A stretch of 64,000 bases of DNA from Roseiarcus sp963832305. Its GTDB lineage: Bacteria; Pseudomonadota; Alphaproteobacteria; Rhizobiales; Beijerinckiaceae. The position numbers were made by a program, and so were the translations under genes. This document shows positions 9,567 to 18,598 of the stretch, in pieces; position 1 is the first letter of the stretch; every line of letters starts with the position of its first letter. The notes beneath the pieces are model-generated. The model searched no databases. It was not told where the DNA came from and was given only the letters and a program-made list of their open reading frames with translations. The stretch lies in NCBI GenBank assembly GCA_963832305.1, contig CAWHTU010000016.1:310001-374000 (forward strand), given 5' to 3'.

Positions 9567-9932
9567 TCAGGGGAATGCCTTGGCTCCGGTCAGGCGGCGC
9601 GCGTTCGCGCGAACTTTCCGCCGCGCCGGCCCGGCGGCGGCCTCGGCGATGGCGGTCAGTCCCGCTGACACATCGTGGGGCGTGCGCACGCCCCCGAACG
9701 CGGCCTTGATGAAGAATGCGCCCCATGCCGCCTGCGCGGCGAATGCGCCCTCGAAGGCCGCGTCGACCTTCTCCTGCACCATGAGCTGCGCCTCGCGCGA
9801 TTTCTCGACTCCACCGCCGCCGGGCGAAAGCAGACTTTGCGTACGTGCGGCGATGGTCAGCGCAGCGTCAACCCCCGCCTGTGCATTGGCCTTGGCGATG
9901 GCGAGAGAGCGCCTAGTGAGACGTCGCGACAC
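9567..9932 (-). CDS. Phasin-like protein
   Basis: A 121-residue Ala-rich helical protein (AKANAQAGVDAALTIAARTQSLL, AFAAQAAWGAFFIKAAFGG). Composition and layout fit the phasin family, which coats polyhydroxyalkanoate granules, but no single diagnostic motif is present. The GTG at 9932 is preferred because GAGGGGG lies 8 bases before it. An ATG at 9986 and a further upstream start would lengthen the N-terminus by about 18-26 residues. The stop abuts the DedA start. Confidence 0.6.
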   Translation of the reverse strand: MSRRLTRRSLAIAKANAQAGVDAALTIAARTQSLLSPGGGGVEKSREAQLMVQEKVDAAFEGAFAAQAAWGAFFIKAAFGGVRTPHDVSAGLTAIAEAAAGPARRKVRANARRLTGAKAFP

Positions 9933-10046
9933 TTTGTTAGCCCCCTCATTATTCAACCCCGCGCGATAGACCCGGCCGCATAACATGGCGGAAGATCGCC
10001 GCTGCGACAAGTCCAGCGCCCACGCGACGTTTAGCCGCCCTTCCCG

Positions 10047-10499
10047 TCACCCGAGCGGATCGATGCGGTACTGAATGAAGCCAGAGCGCTTGGCCACCGC
10101 GTCATAAAGCCTGCGGGCGACCGCGTTCGTCTCGTGGGTGTTCCAGAACACCCGGGGCGCTCCCGCATCCTTCGCCGCACCCACCACGGCGCCGATCAAC
10201 GCCCGCCCGACCCCGTTTCCTCGCTTGTCTTCCTCGACATAAAGGTCCTGCAGATAGCATTGCGGGTTGAGAAGCCAGGTGCTGCGTTGAAACAGGTAGT
10301 GGGAAAAACCGATGAGCGCGCCGTCGCGCTCGGCGATGACCGCATGCACCGGCTCCAGGGCATCGAAAATACGCGCCCAGGTCGCATTCGTGACCTCGAG
10401 GTTTTCCGCCACGCCATAGAAAGTGAGATAGGCCCGCCAGAGCGGCGCCCAGCGCTCGCGGTCGCTGGACCTGATCGCGCGCACCTTGAATTCCGGCAA
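10047..10499 (-). CDS. GNAT family N-acetyltransferase
   Basis: A 150-residue GNAT-fold acetyltransferase. The acetyl-CoA-binding motif A is seen as LQDLYVEEDKRGNGVGRALIGAV (about residues 83-105). The C-terminal block NTHETNAVARRLYDAVAKRSGFIQYRI follows the usual pattern. The substrate is unknown. The closest general type is the small stand-alone GNAT acting on a small amine or protein N-terminus. The gene is monocistronic and divergent from the DUF423 gene. Confidence 0.88.
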   Translation of the reverse strand: MPEFKVRAIRSSDRERWAPLWRAYLTFYGVAENLEVTNATWARIFDALEPVHAVIAERDGALIGFSHYLFQRSTWLLNPQCYLQDLYVEEDKRGNGVGRALIGAVVGAAKDAGAPRVFWNTHETNAVARRLYDAVAKRSGFIQYRIDPLG

Positions 10500-10636
10500 G
10501 CTTGGCCTCCTTCGCCCCCGCGCGCCCGAAAGCTCCCGCGTGTCCGAAGATCGAGGGTTTGCGGCGTCTTGACAAGCAGCCGGGAGCAGGACTGCCTTCC
10601 CGAACCCGATCGAATGCGTCGGTGATGGAGCAGCAA

Positions 10637-11008
10637 ATGAACCGCTCGCCCTTCATTCTCGCAGCCGTCGCCGCGCTGATGGGCGCGGCGGGCGGCGCGC
10701 TCGCAGCCGGAGGCGTTCACGCGAATGGGGGCGAACTCGCCTTGAGGGGGGCCGAGTTCCTGATCCTGCACGCTTGCGCGGCGCTTGCGATCGCTGCGCA
10801 CGCCCGGATCAGCGCGGCGCCAGCGCTGATCTGGGTCGGCTTCGCGATGGAGGCGGGCGCTTCCTTGTTCGCGGCCGAGCTCGCGGCGCATGCGTTTACC
10901 GGGAACCGGATTTTTCCTTTCGCCGCGCCGATCGGCGGCTCGACGTTGATCCTGTCGTGGCTGGCGCTCGCGATCGTGTTCGCGGTCGCGGCGCGGCGCG
11001 AGCGCTGA
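10637..11008 (+). CDS. DUF423 family membrane protein
   Basis: A 123-residue protein with four predicted membrane helices and the DUF423 (YgdD-type) pattern: a small N-terminal helix, HANGGELALRGAEFLILHACAALA, a Gly/Ala-rich middle and GRIFPFAAPIGGSTLILSW-type third and fourth helices (here GNRIFPFAAPIGG). The ATG at 10637 has GGAG 7 bases upstream; the ATG at 10625 would add four residues. The function of the family is unknown. Confidence 0.85.
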   Translation: MNRSPFILAAVAALMGAAGGALAAGGVHANGGELALRGAEFLILHACAALAIAAHARISAAPALIWVGFAMEAGASLFAAELAAHAFTGNRIFPFAAPIGGSTLILSWLALAIVFAVAARRER

Positions 11009-11126
11009 TGAGAGCGAGGAACGCCGATGCGGGACTGACGAGGGAAATCCAGGGCGACGCCGAACCAGTCATAACGCCAAAATCGGGCAGAAGCGACGGC
11101 GCGCACTCTTGACCAATGGCTCGCGG

Positions 11127-12836
11127 CTAGTCCCGCACGAACTCGAACTTGTCGACGTCGACAAGGCCCATGTCGGTGATCTTGAGGTGCGGGATCACCG
11201 GCAGCGGCAGGAAGGCGACCTGGAGGAACGGCTCGGCGAGCGTCACCCCTAGGCCTTTTGCCGCCGCGCGCAGCGGAATCAGCAACTCACGAACGTCCTC
11301 GAAACTCTTGAGGCTCATCAGGCCCGCCACTGGAAGCGGCAGTTCGGCGATGACCCTGCCGTCGCGCGCAACTGCGAATCCGCCCTCGATTTCCCGCAGG
11401 CGATTCACGGCCGCGGCCATGTCCTCCTCGTCCACGCCAACGACGCACAGGTTGTGGCTGTCATGGCCAACCGATGACGCGATCGCGCCGCGCTTCATGC
11501 CGAAGCCCTTGACGAAGGCGGTCGCGTGGTTGTCGTTGACGCCATGGCGGGCGACGACCGCGACCTTGACGACGTCCTGGCCAAGATCGACGCCGCGCTC
11601 GCCGTTCTTGAACGGCAGCGTCACGGGCGCCCGGTCCGTGATGATCTTGCCAGGAATGACTCCGATGGCCTGGGTCGAGGGCCCCTGCCCCCTTGCGACG
11701 AAATCCCCCGCCGCGACCCGCCTCGCCTTCACGCTCCCCCGCCCGACGGCGGCAAGCGGCGAGCGCTGCGCGAACAGCGCGTCGTCCACGACGCGACCGC
11801 CCGCAATCACCATCGAGACCGCGCAATGCTCGAGATCGTCGATGACGGCGAGATCGGCTCGCCAGCCGGGCGCGACAAGGCCACGGTCGCGCAGGCCGAA
11901 AATGCGCGCGGCCGAGATCGACGCCGCACGGTAGGCGGCGATCGGCGCCGCGCCGAGTCTGATCGCGGTGCGGATCATGAAGTCGAGGTGGCCTTCCTCC
12001 GCGATGTCGAGCGGATTGCGGTCGTCGGTGCAGAAGGCGATGAACGGCGAATTGCGCTCGGTGATGATTGGGCTCAGCGCGTGCAGATCCTTGCACACCG
12101 AGCCTTCGCGGATCAGGAGCTGCATCCCCTTGACGAGCTTCTCCTTTGCCTCGGGAAGGTTGGTGACTTCGTGATCGGTGCGCACGCCTGCGGCGAGATA
12201 ACCGTTGAGGGCCAGGCCGCCCAAAAGCGGGCTGTGCCCGTCGATCGGCCGGGTCTGGAACGCGGCAAGCTTGGCGAGGCACGACGGGTCGCGCGCCAGA
12301 AGGCCGGGAAAGTTCATGAATTCGGCCAGTCCCAGCACCTTGGGATGATCGGCGAGGGCTAGGAGATCGCCGGCCTCGAGCCGCGCGCCCGAGGTCTCGA
12401 GCGCGGTCGCCGGAACGCAGCTCGACAACTGCACGCGCAGATCCATGACCGTCAGCATCGTGGCGTCGAGGAAGTAGCGTAGGCCTGTCTGCCCGAGCAC
12501 GTTGGCGATCTCGTGCGGATCGCAGATCGATGTCGTCACGCCACGCGCAAGCACGCAGCGGTCGAATTCGAGCGGGGTCACAAGCGAACTCTCGACGTGG
12601 CAGTGGGTGTCGATGAACCCCGGAACCACGACCTTTCCAGCGACGTCGATCTCGCGCCGCCCGCGATATTCGCCAAACGTTCCGACGATCCGGTCGGCGC
12701 AGATCGCAACGTCGCTCTTGACGAGCTCGCCGCCGACAAGGTCGAAGATCCGCCCGCCTTTCAGCACGACGTCCGCCTCGGCAAGCCCCTGCCCCTGTTC
12801 TATGGCGCGACGAAGAAAAGCGATGGCGTCGCTCAT
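11127..12836 (-). CDS. ade: Adenine deaminase
   Basis: A 569-residue amidohydrolase matching adenine deaminase in length and order. The metal-binding site begins DTHCHVESS (residues about 77-85), followed by SICDPHEIANVLG and the FMNFPG and DGHSPLL blocks. CTDDRNPLDI carries the catalytic Asp region, and the C-terminal adenine-deaminase domain has VGHDSHNLCVVG. It converts adenine to hypoxanthine for purine salvage. The ATG at 12836 (MSDAIAFLRRA) begins the conserved part; the open frame extends further upstream but that part does not look coding. It is divergent from pdxY. Confidence 0.95.
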   Translation of the reverse strand: MSDAIAFLRRAIEQGQGLAEADVVLKGGRIFDLVGGELVKSDVAICADRIVGTFGEYRGRREIDVAGKVVVPGFIDTHCHVESSLVTPLEFDRCVLARGVTTSICDPHEIANVLGQTGLRYFLDATMLTVMDLRVQLSSCVPATALETSGARLEAGDLLALADHPKVLGLAEFMNFPGLLARDPSCLAKLAAFQTRPIDGHSPLLGGLALNGYLAAGVRTDHEVTNLPEAKEKLVKGMQLLIREGSVCKDLHALSPIITERNSPFIAFCTDDRNPLDIAEEGHLDFMIRTAIRLGAAPIAAYRAASISAARIFGLRDRGLVAPGWRADLAVIDDLEHCAVSMVIAGGRVVDDALFAQRSPLAAVGRGSVKARRVAAGDFVARGQGPSTQAIGVIPGKIITDRAPVTLPFKNGERGVDLGQDVVKVAVVARHGVNDNHATAFVKGFGMKRGAIASSVGHDSHNLCVVGVDEEDMAAAVNRLREIEGGFAVARDGRVIAELPLPVAGLMSLKSFEDVRELLIPLRAAAKGLGVTLAEPFLQVAFLPLPVIPHLKITDMGLVDVDKFEFVRD

Positions 12837-12998
12837 AAATGGGCCTCGGCTGTCCGCGATGAAGGGTCTGCGCATTGTTTCAGGCTTGCGCAGCACGCTC
12901 AAGTCCGCGTCTCCTCGTTTGCGACTGGCCCAGGTTGGGGATCGCGCACCGGCCGACTTCGCTTTGACGGCGGCCGCCGAATCGGCGTCTCGTCCCCT

Positions 12999-13854
12999 AT
13001 GCTCGCGCCGATCCTCTCCATCCAGTCGCATGTCGTCTTGGGCCACGTCGGCAATTCGGCGGCCGTGTTTGCGTTGCAACGGCTTGGACGAGAAGTTTGG
13101 CCTCTAATGACGGTGCAATTCTCGAGTCATGCCGGCTACTCCGGCTGGCGCGGCCGCGCCTTCGACGCCGGTATGATCGACGAATGCGTCGCGGGATTGG
13201 AAACGATCGGCGCGATCCCCCACTGCGCCGGGCTCCTGACCGGTTATCTCGGCAAAGCGGAGATCGGCGACGCGGCCTTGCGCGCGCTCGCCAAAATTCG
13301 CACTGCCAACAGTGAAGCGGCTTATGCCTGCGATCCCGTCATCGGCGATGTCGGACGCGGATCCTATGTCGCTGAGGGCGTGGGCGAATTCTTCCGCGAC
13401 CGCGCGCTGCCGCTGGCGACCATCGCGACGCCCAACGGCTTCGAACTCGAATGGCTGACCGGCGAACGGGCATCTAGTTTGAGTGCGGCTCGCCGCGCGA
13501 TCGAGGCGCTGCGCCGGCGCGGGCCGCGGGTAGTCGCGGTGAAATCGCTCATGCTCGAAGACACGCCTGCGGAACGCGCTCGACATTCTGGCGGGGGACG
13601 AAGCGGGTTTCTGGCGGCTGCGCACGCCAAAACTGCCGATTGCGGTCAACGGCGCCGGCGACCTGTTCGCGGCCCTGTTCTTTCATCATTGGCTCGAGCG
13701 GCGGGCGACAGCCGAGGCGCTGTCCCGCGCGGCGTCGTCCGTTCACGCGATCGTGTCCGCGACCAAGGCCGCGGGCTCGCGCGAGCTCGTTCTTGTCGCC
13801 GCGCAGGACGAACTCGTCCGGCCCTCTCGACTCTTTGCCGCCGAGGCGCTGTGA
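12999..13854 (+). pseudogene. pdxY: Pyridoxal kinase PdxY, frameshifted
   Basis: The product starts with SIQSHVVLGHVGNSAAVFALQRLG and continues with WPLMTVQFSSHAGY and YACDPVIGD. These are PdxY hallmarks; the enzyme phosphorylates pyridoxal in vitamin B6 salvage. After VVAVKSLMLEDTP (about 13,565) the frame shifts by one base. The next frame continues with NALDILAGDEAGFWRLRTP and then VNGAGDLFAALFFHHW, the ATP/anion-hole GAGD motif, to a stop at 13852-13854. Joined length would be about 284 residues, normal for PdxY. Both halves are well conserved, so a sequencing error is as likely as recent decay. Confidence 0.85.
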
Positions 13855-13938
13855 CAGGCGCACATTTACTTTTTTTGCACATCGGCGCATGAGTGAACAG
13901 GTTTCGGTGTTATATGGGCGGTGAGAAGGGGAACGTTC

Positions 13939-14304
13939 ATGACACATCCGGTCAGTCTGGTCGCAGGCGTCGGGCTCGGAATTATCTTCGCGTCCTCCTG
14001 CGCCGAGGCGCAGACGGTTCACCACCGCGCCCGGCATCCGGCGCCCGCCGGACATGAGATCGTCGTTCATGCGCGCGGCGTTGAACCCTGGCTGACCTTG
14101 GGCACATGGGCGCCCGTCGGTTCACGCAATGGCTATGTAGGCGACACCTTCAGGCCGCCGCAGCGCGACACGGTTCAGGGGACATTCGTCGGCGTGCGCG
14201 GAACCGATCGCCTGCCCAATCCGGTTTCGCTCCCGCAATCGAATCGGCCGCTGATTATCGTCTCCCAGCCCGGCGCCGACGGGCCTCTGTTTTCCTGGTA
14301 TTGA
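13939..14304 (+). CDS. Secreted protein of unknown function
   Basis: A 121-residue protein with a signal peptide (MTHPVSLVAGVGLGIIFASS, cleavage probably after AEA). The mature part is short, without Cys, and rich in Pro, Arg and Val (GVEPWLTLGTWAPVG, DTFRPPQRDTVQGTFVGVRGTDRLPNPVSLP). GAGAAGGGGAA lies just before the ATG and supports this start rather than the GTG at 13921. I do not recognise the family; it looks like a small alphaproteobacterial periplasmic protein. Confidence 0.65.
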   Translation: MTHPVSLVAGVGLGIIFASSCAEAQTVHHRARHPAPAGHEIVVHARGVEPWLTLGTWAPVGSRNGYVGDTFRPPQRDTVQGTFVGVRGTDRLPNPVSLPQSNRPLIIVSQPGADGPLFSWY

Positions 14305-14355
14305 CCGGGCGCGCCGGCCTTTCGAGGCGCGCCACGGGCGCGGGACTTTCGTCTG

Positions 14356-15249
14356 ATGGCGCGCCGGTTTCAAACCCTTGACGTGTTCACCGAGACCGCG
14401 CTCGCTGGCAATCCACTGGCCGTCGTGTTCGACGCCGATGGGCTTGGCGACGCCCGCATGCAAGCGTTGGCCGCGGAATTTAATCTGTCCGAGACGGTGT
14501 TCGTGTTCGAGCCGCGGAATGCGGTCAACACCGCGCGGGTGAGGATTTTCACGCCGAAGCGCGAATTGCCGTTCGCCGGCCATCCGACGGTCGGAACTGC
14601 GGCCCTCATCGCCCATCAGAGAGCCGGCGATCTGCTCGTCACGCAGGACCTCAGGATCGTGCTGGAGGAAGGGATCGGCGACGTCATCTGCAGCGCTCGC
14701 CATCGTAAGGGCAAGGCGCTCGCCGCCTATTTCGAGTTGCCGAGGCTGCCCAAGCGGCTAGGCGGAAAGCCGCCGTCGAAGCCGGAAATCGCCGCAGGTC
14801 TCGGGATAGAACCCGGCGACATTGGGTTCGACCTGCACGAGCCGAGCCTTTTTACCGCCGGGGTCCCCTATCTGTTCGTGCCCGTCCGGTCGCTTGTGGC
14901 GATTCGCTCCGCCCGGCCAGGTGCGGCGGTCGGGTCGATAAGCAACGAGTTCTGGGTCTATCTTTACACCCGCGAAGCGGTGCGAGAGGGATCGGCGTTT
15001 CACGCGCGCATGTTCTGGGAACAAGGGGAAGACCCCGCGACCGGCAGCGCCGCCGCCGCCTTCGCCGGCGCCGTTCATGCTTTCGACCGGCCAACGGATG
15101 GCGAGCACACCGTCACGATCGAGCAAGGCTTCGAGATGGGCCGGCCGAGTCTGATCGTGCTCGGCCTGACGATCGAAGCGGGCGCGCTCACCGCCGCGAC
15201 GATCGGCGGCTCGGTCGTTCTCGTGTCCAGCGGCTCGCTCGACCTTTGA
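14356..15249 (+). CDS. PhzF family isomerase/epimerase
   Basis: A 297-residue PhzF-type protein (diaminopimelate-epimerase fold). The N-terminal FQTLDVFTETALAGNPLAVV, the catalytic-Glu region FNLSETVFVF, FTPKRELPFAGHPTVGTA and the C-terminal GEDPATGSAAAAFAG are the signatures. PhzF itself isomerises DHHA in phenazine synthesis, but no other phenazine genes are present, so the true substrate is unknown. It overlaps the following NUDIX gene by 4 bases (TTGA), which indicates translational coupling. Confidence 0.92.
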   Translation: MARRFQTLDVFTETALAGNPLAVVFDADGLGDARMQALAAEFNLSETVFVFEPRNAVNTARVRIFTPKRELPFAGHPTVGTAALIAHQRAGDLLVTQDLRIVLEEGIGDVICSARHRKGKALAAYFELPRLPKRLGGKPPSKPEIAAGLGIEPGDIGFDLHEPSLFTAGVPYLFVPVRSLVAIRSARPGAAVGSISNEFWVYLYTREAVREGSAFHARMFWEQGEDPATGSAAAAFAGAVHAFDRPTDGEHTVTIEQGFEMGRPSLIVLGLTIEAGALTAATIGGSVVLVSSGSLDL

Positions 15250-15980
15250 GCGAGCCGGCGCGCCTCCTCCGGGTCGGCGAGCTCGACCTCAAGTTCGAGC
15301 CCGCGCGCTGGGCGTTCGCCGAACGCCAGGCGGCGAGCATTGCCGCGCACTGGACGCGGTTGAGGAAGGCGAAGCCCTCGCTGTTCAACGGTCGGATTCT
15401 GCTTTTGGGCCGGCGGGTGATCGAGACTGGCTCCGACGGCGTGCTGAGGCTGAGAGGCGCCTATTTCGAGACCGACTACGCGGACTATCGCGCTTGGGAA
15501 GAATTCGGCTTTCCCGGCGAACCGGTCGAGAATTGTTTCTCGATGGCCGCGCTGCGCGGGTCGGACGGAGCTTTCCTGCTCGGAGAGATGGCTCCCCATA
15601 CCTTCACCGCCGGGCAGATCTATTTTCCCGCCGGAACGCCCGACCCCAACGACGTTTTTGACGGCAGGGTCGATCTCGAGGCCAGCGCGGGACGGGAACT
15701 GTTCGAGGAGACCGGGGTGACGGCCGGAGAGGCCACCACGGCGCGGGGATGGACGCTGGCGTTCACGCCACAGCGCATCGCTTGCATGAAACTGATGACG
15801 CTCGCGGTCCCTGCCGCGTGGGCGAAAGCACGGATCGACGCCCATCTCGCGCGCGACCCTCACGCCGAGTTTTCGCGCATCCATCTGGTGCGCAGTCCGC
15901 GCGACATCGACGAATCGCGGGTGCCGGCGTTCGTCGCCGCGTACCTGCGCGACGCCTTCGTTCACAGATCGGTCGGATAA
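15246..15980 (+). CDS. NUDIX hydrolase
   Basis: A 244-residue protein with a C-terminal-half NUDIX box: G at GTPDPNDVF followed by DLEASAGRELFEETG, which supplies the REx2EE metal-binding part. It should hydrolyse a nucleoside diphosphate linked to another group. The roughly 120 N-terminal residues (VGELDLKFEPARWAFAERQA and LFNGRILLLGRRV) are typical of alphaproteobacterial NUDIX proteins of this length. The start is TTG, overlapping the phzF-like stop by 4 bases. The 3' end overlaps the convergent lipoprotein gene by 19 bases. Confidence 0.88.
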   Translation: MSEPARLLRVGELDLKFEPARWAFAERQAASIAAHWTRLRKAKPSLFNGRILLLGRRVIETGSDGVLRLRGAYFETDYADYRAWEEFGFPGEPVENCFSMAALRGSDGAFLLGEMAPHTFTAGQIYFPAGTPDPNDVFDGRVDLEASAGRELFEETGVTAGEATTARGWTLAFTPQRIACMKLMTLAVPAAWAKARIDAHLARDPHAEFSRIHLVRSPRDIDESRVPAFVAAYLRDAFVHRSVG

Positions 15981-16300
15981 CCATGCCGCCTCTCGGAGGC
16001 GGCGATCATGGCCTTCGCCTCGGCGTCATGCCCGGCGGCGCAGACGCTCTCCGCCGCAGCGATGTCACGCTTGATCTGGCCGTAGACCGACGGGACGACA
16101 TGCCCCATCGAGAGATCGTTGTCCTGGACCGCGCGGTAGCGCGCGATCTTGGCCGAGCAGTCGTCGCCTTGGGGCAGCTGGAAGCCGGGCGGCGTCACCG
16201 CGACGGATCCCGGCGCCGGCGGGGCCGATGCCTGCGGCGCCGGCGCGTTGCAGGCGGCGAGCGCAAGACCGGCCAGAGCGAGCGGCGCGAGCGTCTTCAT
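15962..16300 (-). CDS. Small lipoprotein of unknown function
   Basis: A 112-residue protein. MKTLAPLALAGLALAAC is a lipoprotein signal with lipobox LALAAC, so Cys17 should be lipidated. A Pro/Ala linker follows, then a compact helical domain (DDCSAKIARYRAVQDNDLSMGHVVP and VYGQIKRDIAAAESVCAAGHDAEAKAMIAASERRHGYP). Two Cys in the mature domain could form a disulfide. The domain recurs in Rhizobiales hypothetical proteins as far as I recall; its function is unknown. Confidence 0.75.
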   Translation of the reverse strand: MKTLAPLALAGLALAACNAPAPQASAPPAPGSVAVTPPGFQLPQGDDCSAKIARYRAVQDNDLSMGHVVPSVYGQIKRDIAAAESVCAAGHDAEAKAMIAASERRHGYPTDL

Positions 16301-16474
16301 CGGCTTTGAGGCTCCTGGCGGGCAAATCGAGGCGTCGCCAAGAGCCTCGCCAAACCGCCGGCCGCGTCAAGCCGCTATCGCGCACCGCGCACGGTTGTGG
16401 GGTCCGTGCGCCTTTATATGGCTTAGGAAGGCGCGGATCGCTGTTGGGCAACGGTCCGTGCTTTCATGCCGCAC

Positions 16475-16849
16475 TCACCGCCCCGCGATTGCGGCGGGAT
16501 GATGCACGGCCCAGATCTCGGAGACCGAGGACAAGATGACGATCACGCCAAGCACGACGCATGACCACATTGCCGCGTGGATCGCCGCAAATCCGAGGAC
16601 CCAGGGCGCTAAGACGAGGAGTACGCCGACAATCAGCGCCACCCATTCCTCCCACTCGGCGAACTGGGCCAGTGCAGCGGCGCCCAACAAGAAGAAAATT
16701 ACGCCGCCGACCCATGCAGTCCTCGCGGCCATCAGATCCCCGGCAAAACCGAGGGCCCATGGAGAGATGAAGAGCAGCACGCCGCAGATGAGATTGATCC
16801 AGTCCTGGACATTTTTTTGGCCCGCGCGCAGCGAAGCACCGTTTGCCAT
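16475..16849 (-). CDS. SPW repeat membrane protein
   Basis: A 124-residue protein with four membrane helices and two SPW-type repeats: WINLICGVLLFISPWALGF and WVALIVGVLLVLAPWVLGF. The family has no established function. AAGGAG stands 7-8 bases before the ATG. Two copies of a 15-base repeat lie just upstream (16876-16914) and may belong to its promoter. Confidence 0.88.
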   Translation of the reverse strand: MANGASLRAGQKNVQDWINLICGVLLFISPWALGFAGDLMAARTAWVGGVIFFLLGAAALAQFAEWEEWVALIVGVLLVLAPWVLGFAAIHAAMWSCVVLGVIVILSSVSEIWAVHHPAAIAGR

Positions 16850-16875
16850 TTCAAAGCTCCTTCGTTACCTCCGCG

Positions 16876-16914
16876 GTTGAACAACGCCTTATATCCCGCG
16901 TTGAACAACGCCTT
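16876..16914. repeat. 15-base direct repeat (GTTGAACAACGCCTT x2)
   Basis: Two identical copies occupy 16876-16890 and 16900-16914, a period of 24 bases. Each begins with a small inverted repeat, GTTG-AA-CAAC. They lie 27-65 bases upstream of the SPW gene start on its coding strand, a position suited to an operator or promoter. Confidence 0.65.
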
Positions 16915-17063
16915 TTAATTCGTTTATTTAATTCTTATTTTTGGGGATTCGATGGCGATTTGGGGATATTATGACGACTATGGATAAAAGGCCGGGAACC
17001 GGCGCCGCCAGGCCGGCTTTGCGGGCGAAAAAACCCGGTTCCCGGTCTGCAGCGAGCGAAATT

Positions 17064-17144
17064 AACAGGGAGACTTTTGGCGATAACAGGGAGATTTTTG
17101 CGCTTAACAGGGAATTTTTGTCGGCGAGCAGGGCTTTTCTCGAT
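17064..17144. repeat. 21-base degenerate tandem repeat (about four copies)
   Basis: Units of 21 bases start at 17064, 17085 and 17106, each beginning AACAGGGA followed by a T-rich run. A degenerate fourth copy starts at 17127 with AGCAGGG. Translated on the plus strand it gives a periodic NRE(x)F pattern, but no gene is supported here. Confidence 0.75.
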
Positions 17145-17362
17145 CGAAATGAGTCCAGAGCCCACGCGAGGGGCGGCCCCCGCCCACGCCTCGCCTGCGA
17201 TTCCACATCGCTGCAACTCCAGGAGGCGGTCGGGAGCGCTTTTTTCAAGCGCACAGCCGGAGCCCTGCGGGTCACCTGCGGATTGCGGACTCGCATCCGC
17301 TCGCCGCAAAACGGCATGGAGCGTGCTAGGGTGCAAGCGATCACCTCTTCGACTGCGTTCCT

Positions 17363-18598
17363 ATGGCTTCGACCTTCACCGCCCGCGTCATCCCCTCGAT
17401 CTCGGCCGTTGACGCTGCGGCCTGGGACGCCTGCGCCAATCCGCCCGGCCGCCGGGCGGACGAGGCCGAGGGCGAGCGCTTCAACCCGTTCATCGCCCAT
17501 GCCTTCCTCGACGCGCTCGAGGCGTCGGGCTCGGTCGGCGGCAGATCGGGCTGGACGCCGGCCCATGTGACTGTGGAAGACGCAAACGGCCGCCTCGTCG
17601 CGGCCGCGCCGGCCTATCTCAAGAGCCACAGCCAGGGCGAATATGTCTTCGACCACGCCTGGGCGGACGCCTACGAGCGCGCCGGGGGCCGCTACTACCC
17701 GAAGCTTCAGATCGCCGCCCCGTTCACGCCCGTGACCGGGCGCCGTCTCCTCGTCGCGGCCGACGCGCCTCAGGGCGCGCGCGAGGCGCTGATCGGAGCC
17801 TTGCGCGAGTTGCGCAAGCAAACCAAGGCGTCGTCGATTCACGTGACATTCCCGACCGCCGAGGACGCCGATCGGCTCTCGAACGCCGGGTTTCTGGTCC
17901 GAACGGGGGAGCAATTCCACTTTTCCTGTCAGGGCTTCGCCACGTTCGACGACTTCCTCGCCGCGCTGGCGTCGCGCAAGCGCAAGGCGATCAAGCGCGA
18001 GCGGCGCGACGCGCTCGAAGGCGGCGTCGAGATCGAACTTCTCACTGGACGGTCAATCCGGCCACATCACTGGGACTCGTTCTTCAAGTTTTACATGCAC
18101 ACCGGTTCGCGCAAGTGGGGCCGTCCCTATCTCACCCGCGCTTTCTTCGACCGGATCGGGGCGACGCTCGCCGACCGCGTCCTTCTGGTGATGGCGCGCC
18201 GCGCCGGGCGCTATATCGCCGGCGCAATTAATTTCATCGGCGACGATGCGCTCTACGGCCGGAACTGGGGCGCGATCGAGCACCGGCCGTTTCTGCATTT
18301 CGAGGTCTGCTACTATCAGGCGATCGATTTTGCGCTATCGCGCGGATTGCGTCGTATCGAGGCCGGCGCGCAAGGCGAGCACAAGCTCGCGCGCGGCTAT
18401 CGGCCCGCCCTCACCTACTCGGCGCATGAGTTCGCTGACCCCCGACTGGCGAGGGCGATCGGCGACTATCTCGGTCATGAGCGCGTCGCGGTCGAGCGCG
18501 CGATCGCCCATTACGAGGGACACGCGCCTTTCCGCCGCGGCGAAACCGACGCGCGCGGCGACGAACGCCTGGGAGAATCCTTTGACGCCGACGTATGA
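17363..18598 (+). CDS. GNAT/FemAB-like N-acyltransferase (DUF482 type)
   Basis: A 411-residue protein of the GNAT family formerly called peptidogalycan biosynthesis/DUF482. Family blocks include NPFIAHAFLDALEASGS, the EYVFDHAWADAYERAGGRYYPKLQ-type segment, PFTPVTGRRLL, FASRKRKAIKRERR (here LASRKRKAIKRERRDAL) and EAGAQGEHKLARGYRP. The biochemical role is not established; it probably transfers an acyl or aminoacyl group. Its 3' end overlaps the HIT gene by 17 bases, so the two are likely co-translated. Confidence 0.9.
   Translation: MASTFTARVIPSISAVDAAAWDACANPPGRRADEAEGERFNPFIAHAFLDALEASGSVGGRSGWTPAHVTVEDANGRLVAAAPAYLKSHSQGEYVFDHAWADAYERAGGRYYPKLQIAAPFTPVTGRRLLVAADAPQGAREALIGALRELRKQTKASSIHVTFPTAEDADRLSNAGFLVRTGEQFHFSCQGFATFDDFLAALASRKRKAIKRERRDALEGGVEIELLTGRSIRPHHWDSFFKFYMHTGSRKWGRPYLTRAFFDRIGATLADRVLLVMARRAGRYIAGAINFIGDDALYGRNWGAIEHRPFLHFEVCYYQAIDFALSRGLRRIEAGAQGEHKLARGYRPALTYSAHEFADPRLARAIGDYLGHERVAVERAIAHYEGHAPFRRGETDARGDERLGESFDADV

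Larger units (their letters stand above)
16850..17362. other. AT-rich divergent intergenic region with repeats
   Basis: This 513-base stretch lies between the divergent SPW gene and the GNAT-like gene. It contains the 15-base direct repeats at 16876-16914, a low-G+C block at about 16905-16985 and the 21-base tandem repeat at 17064-17144. Open frames cross it but have no family-like features, so no gene is called. Confidence 0.55.

Noticed and set aside
14356..15249. Phenazine biosynthesis
   Set aside because: Only a PhzF-family protein is present; these are widespread in organisms that make no phenazines.
17064..17144. Possible CRISPR array
   Set aside because: The units are directly joined without spacers, 21 bases long and degenerate; no cas gene is present.
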